Of a DNA stretch of 64,000 bases, positions 9,517-18,532 are shown in pieces. Position numbers and translations under genes: made by a program. Below the pieces are notes generated by a model that saw only the letters and a program-made list of their open reading frames with translations, was not told where the DNA came from and did not search any database. Each line of letters begins with the position of its first letter. Positions within the stretch are counted from its first letter, which is position 1. Source of the DNA: Roseiarcus sp963835885 (lineage in GTDB: Bacteria > Pseudomonadota > Alphaproteobacteria > Rhizobiales > Beijerinckiaceae); the NCBI GenBank assembly GCA_963835885.1, contig CAWIHF010000005.1, positions 1 through 64,000 of the forward strand. Direction: 5' to 3'.

Positions 9517-10072
9517 GAACCTGTTTAGGCGTGGAACCAGTAGTCTCGGTCGCCCCAAATTCATTGCGGGATAGCAACGAGCAGCGTCAATCAGTGCAGA
9601 CAACCGCGACGATCGGATGAATGTCCGAAAAAGGCCGAACCGATGCGCCCAAAGAGTGCTTACGGAACGGCAGGTCGTGTGCGTCTGTCGCGTTCCGCGA
9701 ATAGCAGGCTTCATCCCGGATTCCGGCCGTTCAACAACCGACGGGAATTGCAGGTCTCCGCCCAAGTGCGACATCGCCCCTCGGGGGCCAAGCGTTCGAT
9801 TTGAGCCACCAGGGTGAGGACGTCTGAGGTCGGAACTCGCTTTCGTCAAAATCGCCTCGCCGCGAAACGACGCCGCCTCGCAGCCGGGAACGAGCTTCGC
9901 CGACGCTTCGCTGCCGAGCCTGGGGGAGCCCACGTCTCGAAGATTGATCGGTCCATCCTGTTGGGGGCGTCTCCTGTGACCAAGATCACAGCCACGCATT
10001 GACGTTTGAAGGTAGACAAATCTCGGAAAATCTGGGGGACGAGACGCATGGCCCTCAGCAGGAGGAAGCCGG
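9517..10072. other. Gap without a convincing gene
   Basis: About 550 bases with only low-quality open frames. An AGGAGGAA sequence near 10060 belongs to the downstream glucoamylase-type fragment. Nothing else was recognised. Confidence 0.35.
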
Positions 10073-10355
10073 ATGCGGCTCGCGACGATATTCAGCGCCG
10101 GGTTCTGTCTGACGGCGGTTTACGGTGGAGAGGTCGCCGTCGCTCAGACGACAGGTCCCGCGCCGAATTGCTGCGGCCTCGCGCCGGCACACGACTACTC
10201 GCAAAAATCCATGGTCGGGACGGCGGAATTCCGCGACCTCCACCGTCTATTTCACTGGTTACCGAGGCGACGTCTCGGAAATCTATTATCCGACCGTCGA
10301 CACGTTAGCCACGGCAAATATGGAATTCCTGGTCGGCGACACGGCCAGGCAACGA
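10073..10355 (+). pseudogene. N-terminal remnant of a secreted glucan 1,4-alpha-glucosidase (GH15 type)
   Basis: A strong AGGAGGAA and ATG at 10073 start a signal peptide (MRLATIFSAGFCLTAVYGG). In the next frame, from about 10220, comes the unmistakable N-terminal beta-sandwich start of glucodextranase/glucoamylase: ATSTVYFTGYRGDVSEIYY, then PTVDTLATANMEFLVGD. The two parts are in different frames and the catalytic (alpha/alpha)6 domain is absent; the similarity ends near 10350. The gene is therefore frameshifted and truncated. Family members hydrolyse terminal alpha-1,4-glucose units outside the cytoplasm. It sits among other gene fragments, so this is real decay rather than only sequence error. 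Confidence 0.6.
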
Positions 10356-10412
10356 AGCCAGGAGCGCCCGAGCGCCAGCGGCGCCGATCTCCCGGCTTGC
10401 GGCGAAGGGAGA

Positions 10413-10556
10413 AACGCGGCCCTCACGGACTACGGCAAGCCAATCGCTGTGATCGCCCCGCTGGTGCGTCCGCCCGAAGAACGCGACAGTCCGGACGGCT
10501 CGAATTTCAGACTGGCCCTCTTGTCCATCCCGAACGGTTTCGACGTCGATTTCTAG
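10413..10556 (+). pseudogene. C-terminal remnant of a Phd/YefM-type antitoxin
   Basis: The stretch ALTDYGKPIAVIAPL followed by a Ser/Asp-rich linker and LLSIPNGFDVDF parallels the antitoxin at 11381-11605, which has LLTHHGEPLAVITS and then LLAIPHNISITSF. Only the last third is present, without the DNA-binding N-terminus or a start codon, and directly downstream of the glucoamylase fragment. It shows that a second related toxin-antitoxin locus once existed here. The assignment rests on comparing the two copies. Confidence 0.5.
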
Positions 10557-10915
10557 CGCCCGGGATAGCCGGGGTGGGGAGAGATCCTTGAACACATGCG
10601 GCGGCGGGCGGATTGTGACCGCATTGGGAATGGGACCGATGCGACGGCTTCGTGCGGTGCGACCACGCCCAGCTTCCAGCGACTTCGTGCCCCGGCGCTT
10701 TTGGGACGCCGGCTTGCTGAGCGTGCGGAGAGCCTCGGTGCCGCCGGCGTCCAAAAACCTGCACAACTCCGGCCGTCTGCGGCGCAGTAACGCGCCGATT
10801 GTGGCGGCGCGCCGGCTTCGGGGCAGGCCGGTCGTCGTTGCGCCGTTCAAGAGTGAGCGAACTCGTGCATTGGCGCCATCCGCCTTTAGCGGATGCAGCA
10901 CGACGTCTGCCGCGC
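10557..10915. other. Gap without a convincing gene
   Basis: About 360 bases of GC-rich sequence with overlapping chance frames on both strands. No motif was recognised. Confidence 0.3.
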
Positions 10916-11358
10916 TCAAGGAGAAGCCACTTTGACACTCGCCCAAGGGCCAAAGTCAAAGACCGGTACTCTGTCCGTCAGCAGGCCATGGCCATAGACC
11001 TGCGCGGTCGCGGCAAGCAGCACGTCATGGTATCGAACGCGAATCAGGAATCCGTCGCCAATGGCGCATAATATCGCTCGCTCGCGTGTAAACTTTGCCG
11101 TCGAGCGGATGGATTCTGTCCCGGAAGTTCGTGACAAGAGCGTCGAGCCACTTGGTTAGCCCTTCGACGCGTTCTCCCTGGACTCGCGGGTATTCTTTCG
11201 ATTGCGGCCTCAATTTTGTGGATGGAGGCTGCCGAGAGGAAGACAGGGTCTTCATGGGTCTCGATCCACTGTCGAAAGCTGTCCGTTTTTTGCGGTCCTC
11301 CGGCGGCCAGGCTCTCGAACAGAGCGGTGTCTATCAACCAACTTTCCACAGGCAGCAC
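10916..11358 (-). pseudogene. PIN-domain toxin (VapC family), frameshifted twice
   Basis: VapC toxins are PIN-domain ribonucleases. Three successive minus-strand frames join into one PIN protein: ESWLIDTALFESL (first acidic residue) and SAASIHKIEAAIERIPA, then VQGERVEGLTKWLDAL and FRDRIHPLDGKV, then YHDVLLAATAQVYGHG, LLTDRV and FGPW. The first shift is one extra base near 11185. The second, near 11080, looks like a four-base GCGA duplication, which is not a homopolymer error and suggests a truly dead gene. The usual Asn after DT is Ala. It follows its antitoxin gene after 22 bases, the normal order for such operons. If the toxin is dead the antitoxin is an orphan. Confidence 0.65.
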
Positions 11359-11380
11359 CCCGTCTTTGTATCTGATCGAG

Positions 11381-11605
11381 CTAGAACGACGTGATACTAA
11401 TGTTATGGGGAATGGCCAGAAGGGCCTCCTTGAACTTCGAGGCGTCCGAAGAGCCGTCCATGTGATTGTCGCTCCCCTCCTTTGTGGACGTGATCACGGC
11501 GAGCGGTTCGCCATGATGCGTGAGGAGGATTCGCTGGCCATTCGCCGCGGCTTGGACGAGCTCGGAAAAGTGCGCCTTGGCCTCTCTTATGCCGACAGAC
11601 TTCAT
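11381..11605 (-). CDS. Antitoxin, Phd/YefM family
   Basis: The 74-residue protein starts at the ATG at 11605, just after GGAGGA, with the classic MKSVGIREAKAHFSELVQ (Phd dimer/DNA-binding fold), then GQRILLTHHGEPLAVI. The C-terminal tail (KFKEALLAIPHNISITSF) is the usual toxin-neutralising segment. Phd-type antitoxins bind the operator of their own operon and block the partner toxin. The partner here is the downstream PIN toxin, which is broken. The longer frame to 11671 is rejected because its extra 22 residues lack antitoxin similarity and a ribosome binding site. Confidence 0.8.
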   Translation of the reverse strand: MKSVGIREAKAHFSELVQAAANGQRILLTHHGEPLAVITSTKEGSDNHMDGSSDASKFKEALLAIPHNISITSF

Positions 11606-11661
11606 GCATCCTCCTCCGAATCGCGGCCACACAGAGTACGACAATACGCCAGAAGAGGAAC

Positions 11662-11967
11662 GTGTGACCACATACTTTCCTTCAGCGCCAGCTTCCGCCG
11701 GGGCGTGTGACTACATTTCTCAATGGCGACACGGACGGCGGCGCTGTGACCACATCTCTTGTCGAGCCGCCCGGCGGAGCCCACGAGGCGTTCGGTAAGC
11801 CCGGCAGCCGATCATTTCGACCCTCAATTGCGCGGGGCTGTCGCATCGGCCAAGAGGATTCCCATCAAGGCGCGAGCTCATCATGAGGTCATTGACTGGT
11901 TCGGCGCCGACGCCCGTCGACGACCAGGTTGGTGACCATTCGTCACAATGGCAATGTGTGACCTCAT
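11662..11967. repeat. Repeated GTGTGACYWCAT motifs, IS21-like end
   Basis: GTGTGACCACAT at 11662-11673, GTGTGACTACAT at 11705-11716, TGTGACCACAT at 11745-11755 and GTGTGACCTCAT at 11956-11967; an inverted TGAGGTCA lies at about 11884-11891. Multiple internal repeats of this kind are usual at the ends of IS21-family elements. No IstA or IstB gene is present, so this would be a leftover end. The IS21 link is inference from the repeat style. Confidence 0.4.
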
Positions 11968-12365
11968 TCCCAAAGGGCGCCCAGACGAACTGCCGTGCTG
12001 AGACCACACTTCTGCTTCGACCGGCGCCACCCCGGCGCACAGGTGCGTTCCCAGCCGGTGGATGGCAGTTGCATCGCCAGCGGGCTCCGTCGCCACCTCT
12101 TGTCCCACGCGCCCGACGCGGTCGGTCTTGTCGCAAGCTAAGAGGGTTGAACGGGTCGATGACAATGTCCGCCACAGGGGGGAACCGGAGGCTACGAAGT
12201 TTTGAACTTCGAAGGCTTCGCGATCTTCTGGCCTTCCACGAAGGACCTGCCGATGTGGGGCAGGCGGAGCTCTGGCTTCCACATCTCGATTTCGAGCCGG
12301 AATCGCTTTTCTGCAGGTAAGCCCCGCCCTGCGTCCGAGCCAATCGGGAAGCCGCCTGGCCCTGC
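11968..12365. other. Gap without a convincing gene
   Basis: About 400 bases between the repeats and the end of the terminase gene, with only shadow-type open frames on both strands. Confidence 0.3.
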
Positions 12366-13819
12366 TCAGAACGGCTGCTCAGGATAGTCCCGGAAGGCCG
12401 TGAGGTTCATAGTCCAGCGGGTGCGTCCGTCGAGCGAGTGCAGAAAATGCACCATAGAGTCGACCTGGTCCGCGTATTTCGACATCGGGAAGGTCGCGAC
12501 CTCGGATTCGAAGGTCTCCAGCCATGGGGCGCTGACCGGCAGGTACACCCGTTTGCGTTCGATCTTGGGCGTCTGCGCGATCGCGCGTTCGACTTTGCCG
12601 AGTTTTGGGTCTTGGGGATGCAGCCAAGACCCCCCCCCGGTCGCTTAACGATCGCGTTGCCGATCGCCTTTCCGACCCCCGAAGTCTCAAGCACGACGGA
12701 GCTGGCGTTGTATTTTTCCTTCATATGGAGGATCGCTGGCTCGATTTTGTGAAAATCGAGCCGCTTGCGCAGCATGTCGAGCAGATAGAGCTTGCGGCCG
12801 ATGACGCCCCAGGTCGTGCAGACCGAGAAGGCCGCGGTCTCGGTGTCGACGATCGCCGGGTCCCAGCTTTGATGGATCGCTTCGTAACGTTGAGGCGCCG
12901 TCTCGTAGCGCTGGAAATGCTTGAGCTTGAACAGGGTGCCGCCCGGCGGCGAGGGCCGCTGCAGGATTTGCGCATTGTACGGGCCTTCGCCGAGGTCCCA
13001 GAACAACTGTTCGAGCGCGACCCGGTTAAACCGCTCCTCGAACAGCAGGTCGCCTGGGTTGAAGGCCCAGGTCTCGCCGTCGCCGAGATCGAAGACCTGC
13101 CGTTCGACGCATTCGCCGGGCATCTCGAGATAATCCCAACCGCCCTCGTCACGCAGCCGGCCGATGAGGTCGTCCTGGTGCAGCCGCTGCTGGACGACGA
13201 CCATGGCCCCTTCGGCGGGCTTGTCGAAGCGGGTCATGAGCGACCTCTTGAACCAGTCGTAGACGGCGTTGCGGGTCGACTCTGATGCGGCTTCCGCGGC
13301 CTTGAAAGGATCGTCGACGATGGTGAAATGCGCGCCCTTGCCGGTCGCCGGACCTTGCACTGTCGTGGCCAGGCGGTAGCCCTTTGCCTTCGTGCGCACT
13401 TCCGCCAGCGAGGCCCCGCCGGTGTCGATCAGCATTCCTGGAAAGATCGCCTGATACTGCGGCGACCAGAGGAGGTCGCGGAAACGGTTGGAAAAGTCCT
13501 TGGACAGTTGGTCGCCGTAGGACGCGCAGATGATCTTTCGCGTCGGGTCACGCCCGAGGATCCAGGCCGGCAGCGCGACCGAGGCGAGAATGCTCTTGCC
13601 GTGGCGGGGAGGGATTGCGATCAGCAGGCGGCGGGTTTCGCCGGTCCCGACTTTTTCGAGCGCCCGCGCCAGGACGCGAAAATGCGGAGCGGGGGAAAAG
13701 CTCGCCTCCGGCGCGAGCGCCGGAAAGACGAGCCGGTAGAAGCCGTAGAGGCTCGTGCGCGCATGGTCGCGCACAAGCTCGCGTTGACGGCGGCGGAATT
13801 CGTTGGGGTCGCCGTACAT
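12366..13819 (-). pseudogene. Phage terminase large subunit, frame broken at a G9 tract
   Basis: The terminase large subunit is the ATPase/nuclease motor that packages phage DNA. The N-terminal ATPase shows RLLIAIPPRHGKSILAS (Walker A) and FTIVDDPFKAAEAA (Walker B), followed by the nuclease half (IHQSWDPAIVDTE; SSVVLETSGVGKAIG). At about 12642-12650 a run of nine G on the coding strand shifts the frame. The correct C-terminus is open in another frame: LHPQDPKLGKVERAIAQTP, YLPVSAPWLETF, YADQVDSMVHFL, ending FRDYPEQPF at 12366. Restoring frame needs ten or seven G. Its start lies four bases after the DUF5681 gene, so the two are co-transcribed. Slippage, sequencing error and decay are all possible. 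Confidence 0.8.
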
Positions 13820-13823
13820 GACG

Positions 13824-14222
13824 CTATTTGCCCGGTCTCTTCGAGAGGATGTTGAGGACCGCCAGTTCCTCCTCGGTCAATGGCGCCTCTGGGTCGGCAG
13901 CATCGCTGAGCTGCGCTTGCGCCTGAGCCAGGAGACTCATCGTAAAGCGGAGCGCAGGGACGTTGCCGTGCAGGCTGAGATCAAACAGCCTGCGCATCAA
14001 GGCGCGGTCCTTGTCGATGTGCAGGACCTTGTCGCCAACCTTGACCTTGGCGATGCGCGCCGCTTCCTCGAGAATGATCTCGTTGAGGCTCGGCCGGCCT
14101 TTCGGCCTGCCTTCGCGATTGCCGCTGCTGCCAGGCTGGAACTGGGTCGCCTTGGGCGGCCTGGCGTAGCCGACTGGGTAGTCGCCGGCCGGCGCGCGCT
14201 TGGGAGGCTTACTCGCGCTCAT
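13824..14222 (-). CDS. DUF5681 domain protein, putative small terminase-like partner
   Basis: The 132-residue protein starts at the ATG at 14222 (MSASKPPKRAP) and contains the DUF5681 signature FQPGSSGNREGRPKGRPS, then IILEEAARIAKVKVGD and a helical C-terminus. DUF5681 proteins sit directly before large terminase genes in many alphaproteobacterial prophages, where they probably help DNA recognition or packaging; that role is not proven. The start codon overlaps the end of the upstream methylase frame by 14 bases and the stop is four bases before the terminase start, a tight operon. The longer frame to 14483 only adds shadow sequence. Confidence 0.8.
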   Translation of the reverse strand: MSASKPPKRAPAGDYPVGYARPPKATQFQPGSSGNREGRPKGRPSLNEIILEEAARIAKVKVGDKVLHIDKDRALMRRLFDLSLHGNVPALRFTMSLLAQAQAQLSDAADPEAPLTEEELAVLNILSKRPGK

Positions 14223-15742
14223 CGCGACCCTCCTGCTCCAGGTCGTTGAGGTCGCGATCGCTGTCCTGCCCTTCCGTCCTCCTCGGGTCGTCCGCGTCTT
14301 CGCCCGCGCGTTGGGCCTCGACCTCGGCAAAAGTCTCGCCGGTTGAACTCGAGGACGGCGTCCTGTCCCGTCATCTCGCGCCAGCGGCGAATGATGACGT
14401 CGCAAAGGGTCCGTCGAGCTCGACGGCGCGGCAACGACGGCCAACCGCTTCCGCGGCCAAGACCGTCGAGCCCGAGCCGGCAAAGCAGTCGATGACGATA
14501 TCGCCGCGGTTGGTCACGTCGAGAAGCGCGTCCTCGAGCAGCAGGCGCGGCTTGACCGTCGGGTGGAAACCGAGGCCCTCGCGTGAAGTCGGATCCCAGG
14601 GTCGACGCCCGGGATAGGTCCAGACATTGGAGCGCCACCGCCCGTGGCGGCCGAGTTCGACGTTGTTGACGTGGGGGCCATTGCCCTTCTTGAACACCGG
14701 CAGGAGCTCGTGCTGCGAGCGCCATAGACTGCCCTGTCCGCCGTTCGACTTCTCCCAAACGACGAGGTTCAACAACGCGAGGTCGAGCGCGAGCCCGGAG
14801 GCGATGACGAGGTCGATCGATCGCCAGTCGATGAAGGTGGCGAGCAGGCCTCCCTCCCCCAAGTGGGGCAAAACCGCCGACATCCAGGAACGATTGAAGG
14901 CCGCGAATTCCTCACGTGTCATCTCGCCATGGGCCATCGCGAACTCGCGATGGCCCGGGTTGCCGGTGACGTGGCCGACGTTGGCTACGTTGAACGGCTC
15001 GTCGGTCAAAATGAGGCTCGCCAGCTCAGAGCCGTCCATCAGCCGGTCGTAGACGGCCGGCTCGCGCGCGTCGCCCTGGATGAGGCGATGGTCGCCGAAG
15101 ACTCCAGACGTCGCCGAGCCGCGACGTGGCGAACGCCCCAGGCAACGACGACGACGCCAGTTCCGGACCATCGCCCTCGTCGTCGTCCTCGAGCAGCAGG
15201 GTGTCGATCTCGGCCATTTCAAACCCGGTGTCCGAGAGCTCCGAACCGAGCACGGTCAGTTCCTCGAACTCGAGCCGAAGGGCCTCGACGTTCCAGGCGC
15301 CGGTCTCGCCGAGACGGTTGAGGGCGATGCGCAGGAGGCGGAGGTCGTTGGGGTCGAGATGATCGACGACGACACAGGGGACATGGGCAATCCCCCTCGC
15401 CTTGGCCGCTTCCCAAATCCCGTGGCCCTCGATGATCGTGCGATCGCCGCCGATCAGGATCGGCCGGCAGATGCCGAACCGGTCGATGCTGGACTCGATG
15501 CGTGCGCGCTGACGCTCATCGCGTCGGCGCACCTGACGCGTCGCCGCCTTCAGGCTGTCGGTCGGCGCCATTTCGTATTGGAGCGACGGCGCGAGGTCGT
15601 TGCGGCGCCTCGAAGGGGCGCGAGCGCGGATCTCGGTGAGCGCACGCTGGGTCTCGCGGCGCTTGCGCGCTATCGCCGCGACGGTCTCCTTCACGCCGAG
15701 CGGCGCAGGGGGAGTCCATTCCTTTGATCTACTGCGGGTCAT
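14209..15742 (-). pseudogene. ParB-like nuclease / adenine-specific DNA methylase fusion, frame-interrupted
   Basis: Three frames make one protein. The first, from the ATG at 15742, has a ParB/Srx-type domain (IDRFGICRPILIGGDRTIIE, GHGIWEAAKARG). After LGDVW near 15100 one extra base shifts to the methylase: FGDHRLIQGDARE, LILTDEPFNV (in place of the usual DPPY), GFHPTVKPRLLLEDAL and the SAM loop DCFAGSGSTVLAAEA. Near 14400 and 14360 two further shifts lead to CDVIIRRWREMTGQDAVLE and TGETFAEVEAQRAG, ending at 14209 inside the DUF5681 start. ParB-methylase fusions are usual in phage packaging clusters and probably modify phage DNA. Three lesions make a real pseudogene possible, but all could be indel errors. 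Confidence 0.7.
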
Positions 15743-15745
15743 ATT

Positions 15746-15786
15746 ACAACCTCCAAGTGAAGGACGGATTCCGTCCTGGAGGTTGT
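15746..15786 (-). promoter_or_regulatory. Hairpin that hides the ribosome binding site of the ParB/methylase gene
   Basis: Nested perfect inverted repeats: outer arms ACAACCTCCA (15746-15755) and TGGAGGTTGT (15777-15786), inner arms AGGACGGA (15761-15768) and TCCGTCCT (15770-15777). On the minus strand the arm nearest the gene contains GGAGG, 8 bases before the ATG at 15742, so the Shine-Dalgarno would be paired with the opposite arm. It may also be an operator in DNA. Confidence 0.6.
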
Positions 15787-16457
15787 TGCGGTCCAAGCGA
15801 GGGCCTGTCGTATACGCCCGAAACGTCAAAGCGCGCCGCCTTGCGGGGCGCGCCACGTCAACGTTTCAGGCGAACCGACAAACCCTCGTGGTTTCCGACC
15901 GCTCGCCCAGACCGCTTCACCCCAAGGGCCGGAAGCAATCCGATTTGCATCGTTTACGCCATCAACTTCCTGAGCGCAAGCACTAAATTCGTCGGCAGAC
16001 GCTTCCGCTGCATTTTGGGCTTGGTTCTGGCTCAAATCGACCGGCCAGTTGATTACCCAGCCGTGAACCGATGTTTCGCGGCAGGGCACAGTCAAAGCGG
16101 GCATTGCCGATACGGTAGGCGGCTCCGCCCTCGCGGCGATTGGGCGAAACCCGGTTAAGTGGCGACCGCGCTCAGGTGCCAAAGGGCCGTGCTTGCGTCC
16201 CCTCCGGGGCGGAGCGCGTCAGGTGGATCAATTCCCTGTTATTCCCTGTTCCGTTTGCTTAGGGAATTTGAGCTCAGCGGAGCGGGTTATCACGCAAATT
16301 CAATAGCTTGGTAACGCAACAAGCTTCTCATTTTGTCGAGGGTTCGAGGAATTCCCTGATAAATTCCCTGTTTGCTGGGAATTTTCATTGACCCGCCCGA
16401 GCTCACGGACCGAGACTGGTTCGGTAGGACTGCGTCCACCACCACTTTTTTGAATTA
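15787..16457. other. Intergenic stretch with the TTCCCTG cluster
   Basis: About 670 bases with no gene I can support. The only feature is the repeat cluster in its second half. Confidence 0.35.
16228..16392. repeat. TTCCCTG repeat cluster
   Basis: TTCCCTG occurs at 16232-16238, 16242-16248, 16352-16358 and 16364-16370, with inverted GGGAAT copies near 16262 and 16378. The base composition is more AT-rich than the flanks. Such clusters are often seen next to insertion elements, but the origin here is unknown. Confidence 0.45.
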
Positions 16458-16640
16458 GAGACGGGCCATCTCGACGCAGGTCTTCGAGTGCGCACCCTCA
16501 CCTTTCCGGATCGGTTTCTGGAGCACGACAAGCCGGAGCGGCTCTACGCTCTTGCCGGTCTCGACGCCCGCGCGATCGTCACGAAGGTGCTCGCGGCCCT
16601 GCCGCGACTCTCGCAAAACCGCCTTCGCGCCACTCTTTGA
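16458..16640 (+). pseudogene. dxs: 3' remnant of dxs (1-deoxy-D-xylulose-5-phosphate synthase)
   Basis: The frame reads ETGHLDAGLRVRTLTFPDRF, then LEHDKPERLYALAGLDA and AIVTKVLAAL, and stops at 16640. This is the conserved C-terminal end of DXS, where PDRF(I/L)(D/E)HDKPE is diagnostic. DXS makes the first intermediate of the methylerythritol phosphate pathway to isoprenoids, including carotenoids and the bacteriochlorophyll tail. Nothing upstream of residue ETG belongs to DXS, so only about the last 60 codons survive. Its position 2 kb from ppaA and the phytochrome genes suggests this was once part of a photosynthesis gene cluster disrupted by mobile elements. Confidence 0.7.
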
Positions 16641-17004
16641 GAAGCCGGACCCGCGGGCGCACGCGTTCGGGGACCCAGCCAAAAGGGGCTCACCTGCGTA
16701 CAGGTCAATTTACAGTATCGGCAGTTGTTACAACGGTCAAGTTTTCGCGTTCAACCACAATTCCCGAACAAATCACCGCGCGCGCCGGTGCGTGACCGAT
16801 TTTGCGGTCGTTGACGGGTTCGAATGTCACAATCCCGAGGGGTCGATCACCTCCTGACGTTCGTCGACACGCATGGCGAGTCCGGCGATGACTGCGTGCA
16901 ACCGGGGCGAGTCGGGCTCGCCGGACGCGGGCGCGGGGCGTCGTCGCCGCGCCAGGGAACGCCACGCGATATCAGGTCGACGCTCGGCAGCGCGCGGTTT
17001 GGGC
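16641..17004. other. Gap without a convincing gene
   Basis: About 360 bases between the dxs fragment and the IS1380 transposase. Part of it should be the IS end, but I could not define the boundary. No tRNA or gene was seen. Confidence 0.3.
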
Positions 17005-18423
17005 TCATCCGGCCGGTTCTTGCGCCAGCGCCCGGATCCTTTGGCGGGCGTCGAGGAGGGTGGCCAGCGCTTCGGCCCCGTCGCCCAGACGAATGATCAG
17101 CTGGCGGGCGTGGCTGACCACCCGTCCGGGCAGGCCGATCAGATGAAAGCGCAGCGCCTTCATGCGTTTGGCCGCCCATCTCTCGCCCAGCGCGAGACGC
17201 TTCATCGCGGCGTTTAGATTGAACGCCAGGATCGTCAGCGCCCACCAGGCGGCGTTGGCGCCGAACAGCCCAGAGGGCATCTGTCCGCCCGCCAGGTCGG
17301 ATTTCGTCGCCGAATGGACTTCCTCGCTCTTGCCGCAGCGCTCGCGCAGCCACCAGATCACGCCCTCGCCGGCGCCCGTGCGGTTGGTCACGACGGCGAA
17401 CAGTTTATAGACCCCCTTCGGGCCGAACGCCTGGGTGGGAAACGGCAGCTTCGCCTCGTCGCCCAGCGCCAGCTGGCGCAGCGGCTCGCGGATCGCGAGA
17501 AAGCGGTAGTCCGCCCGGTTGCGGCTGTGTCCGGCCCAATTGGGCACGTAAACGACCTCGGCCCATTCTTGATCGGTCTGTTGCGGCTGGCCGTCCGTTT
17601 TGCGGATCAGCGGCTTCCACGCGCTCTCGGGCGTCGTCCGCACAGCGGCGCGGAAAGCCTCGGTCACGTCGGCGCCGATCGCGAACTCGATCACGCCAAA
17701 GCGCGGGTCTTTTCCCTCGCCGCAATAGAGCAGCAGCTCTTCCTGATAGGCCGCCGTGTCCGAACGCAACGAGACCCTCCTCACGCTGTCCGGCAGATGG
17801 CGCAGGCTCTCTTTCAGGACGCGCAACTGCTCGTGTCCGGCGGGCACGTTGCCGTCGCGGAACTCCGAATAGAGCATCGCGCCCTGCTCCGCCCACCAGC
17901 AGTTCAGCGGCTGATACGCCTTGAACTTCTTGTAGCAAAACAGCGCCTCGCGCTTGTGCGTCTCAATCAGCGTCGCGTCCATGTCCAGCGTCGCCGTCGC
18001 CGCGGGCTGACGCTTCTGCAGAAAGTCCAGCAGCGCCTGGTTCACTCTCCAGAGACCGCGCAGTGCCTGCGTCACCGCCGGAATGAACGCCATCCCCGCG
18101 GCCGCCTTGGGCGAGGCTGGATCATCGAACCGTTCCAGCCAGCCCGACAGCGCCGACGGCGAGGGCGTCGCCCGCTCGCGCTCGCGCCGCCAGCGGCTTT
18201 TCAGCGACCGCCGTTCGGCGCGCGACAGCAAATCCTTCTCGATCGCCCGCAGGATCGACGAAAAGCCGCTGTCGCGCTCCAACCGTTCGATGTCTTCCAC
18301 GCAGTCGCCGCCGGACAGATTCAGGAAAATCACCGCCAGAACCATCTGGATGTCGAGCCAGCCCTGGCCGCCGGCCGCCCGAACATGCCGCTGGATCGCC
18401 CCGCCGAGGCCGTCGCAAACCAA
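17005..18423 (-). CDS. IS1380-family transposase, native N-terminus displaced
   Basis: The 472-residue frame covers nearly all of a DDE transposase: LDIQMVLAVIFLNLSGGDC, TATLDMDATLIETHKREAL (first Asp), VRRVSLRSDTAAYQEEL (second Asp), GVIEFAIGADVTEAF, and GVIWWLRERCGKSEEVHS (final Glu). The true N-terminus (MQGQGLLDFQYEADSSSHGL, TSLAGLPLYLDLIKACG) lies further upstream at 18639-18530, separated by an inserted copy of the IS end. This frame therefore begins at a weak TTG within VCDGLGGAIQRH. About 35 N-terminal residues are lost and activity is doubtful, although the catalytic residues are intact. Confidence 0.8.
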   Translation of the reverse strand: MVCDGLGGAIQRHVRAAGGQGWLDIQMVLAVIFLNLSGGDCVEDIERLERDSGFSSILRAIEKDLLSRAERRSLKSRWRRERERATPSPSALSGWLERFDDPASPKAAAGMAFIPAVTQALRGLWRVNQALLDFLQKRQPAATATLDMDATLIETHKREALFCYKKFKAYQPLNCWWAEQGAMLYSEFRDGNVPAGHEQLRVLKESLRHLPDSVRRVSLRSDTAAYQEELLLYCGEGKDPRFGVIEFAIGADVTEAFRAAVRTTPESAWKPLIRKTDGQPQQTDQEWAEVVYVPNWAGHSRNRADYRFLAIREPLRQLALGDEAKLPFPTQAFGPKGVYKLFAVVTNRTGAGEGVIWWLRERCGKSEEVHSATKSDLAGGQMPSGLFGANAAWWALTILAFNLNAAMKRLALGERWAAKRMKALRFHLIGLPGRVVSHARQLIIRLGDGAEALATLLDARQRIRALAQEPAG

Positions 18424-18532
18424 GACTATCTCCCTGATTCTTCAGGGCCAACGGGGAACTTGAAATTTCCTGATGCGGAATTCAGGTCCGCCGGCCGCCC
18501 GAACATGCCGCTGGATCGCCCCGCCGAGGCCG
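18368..18532. repeat. 45-bp direct duplication at 120-bp spacing
   Basis: Positions 18368-18412 and 18488-18532 are identical (coding for GGAIQRHVRAAGG on the minus strand). The 75 bases between them are a near-copy of the IS end found at 18669-18742. The spacing of exactly 120 bases points to one rearrangement event. Confidence 0.75.

Noticed and set aside
16800..16850. GGGTTCGAATG stretch resembling a tRNA T-arm
   Set aside because: No acceptor, anticodon or D-arm pairing could be built around it.
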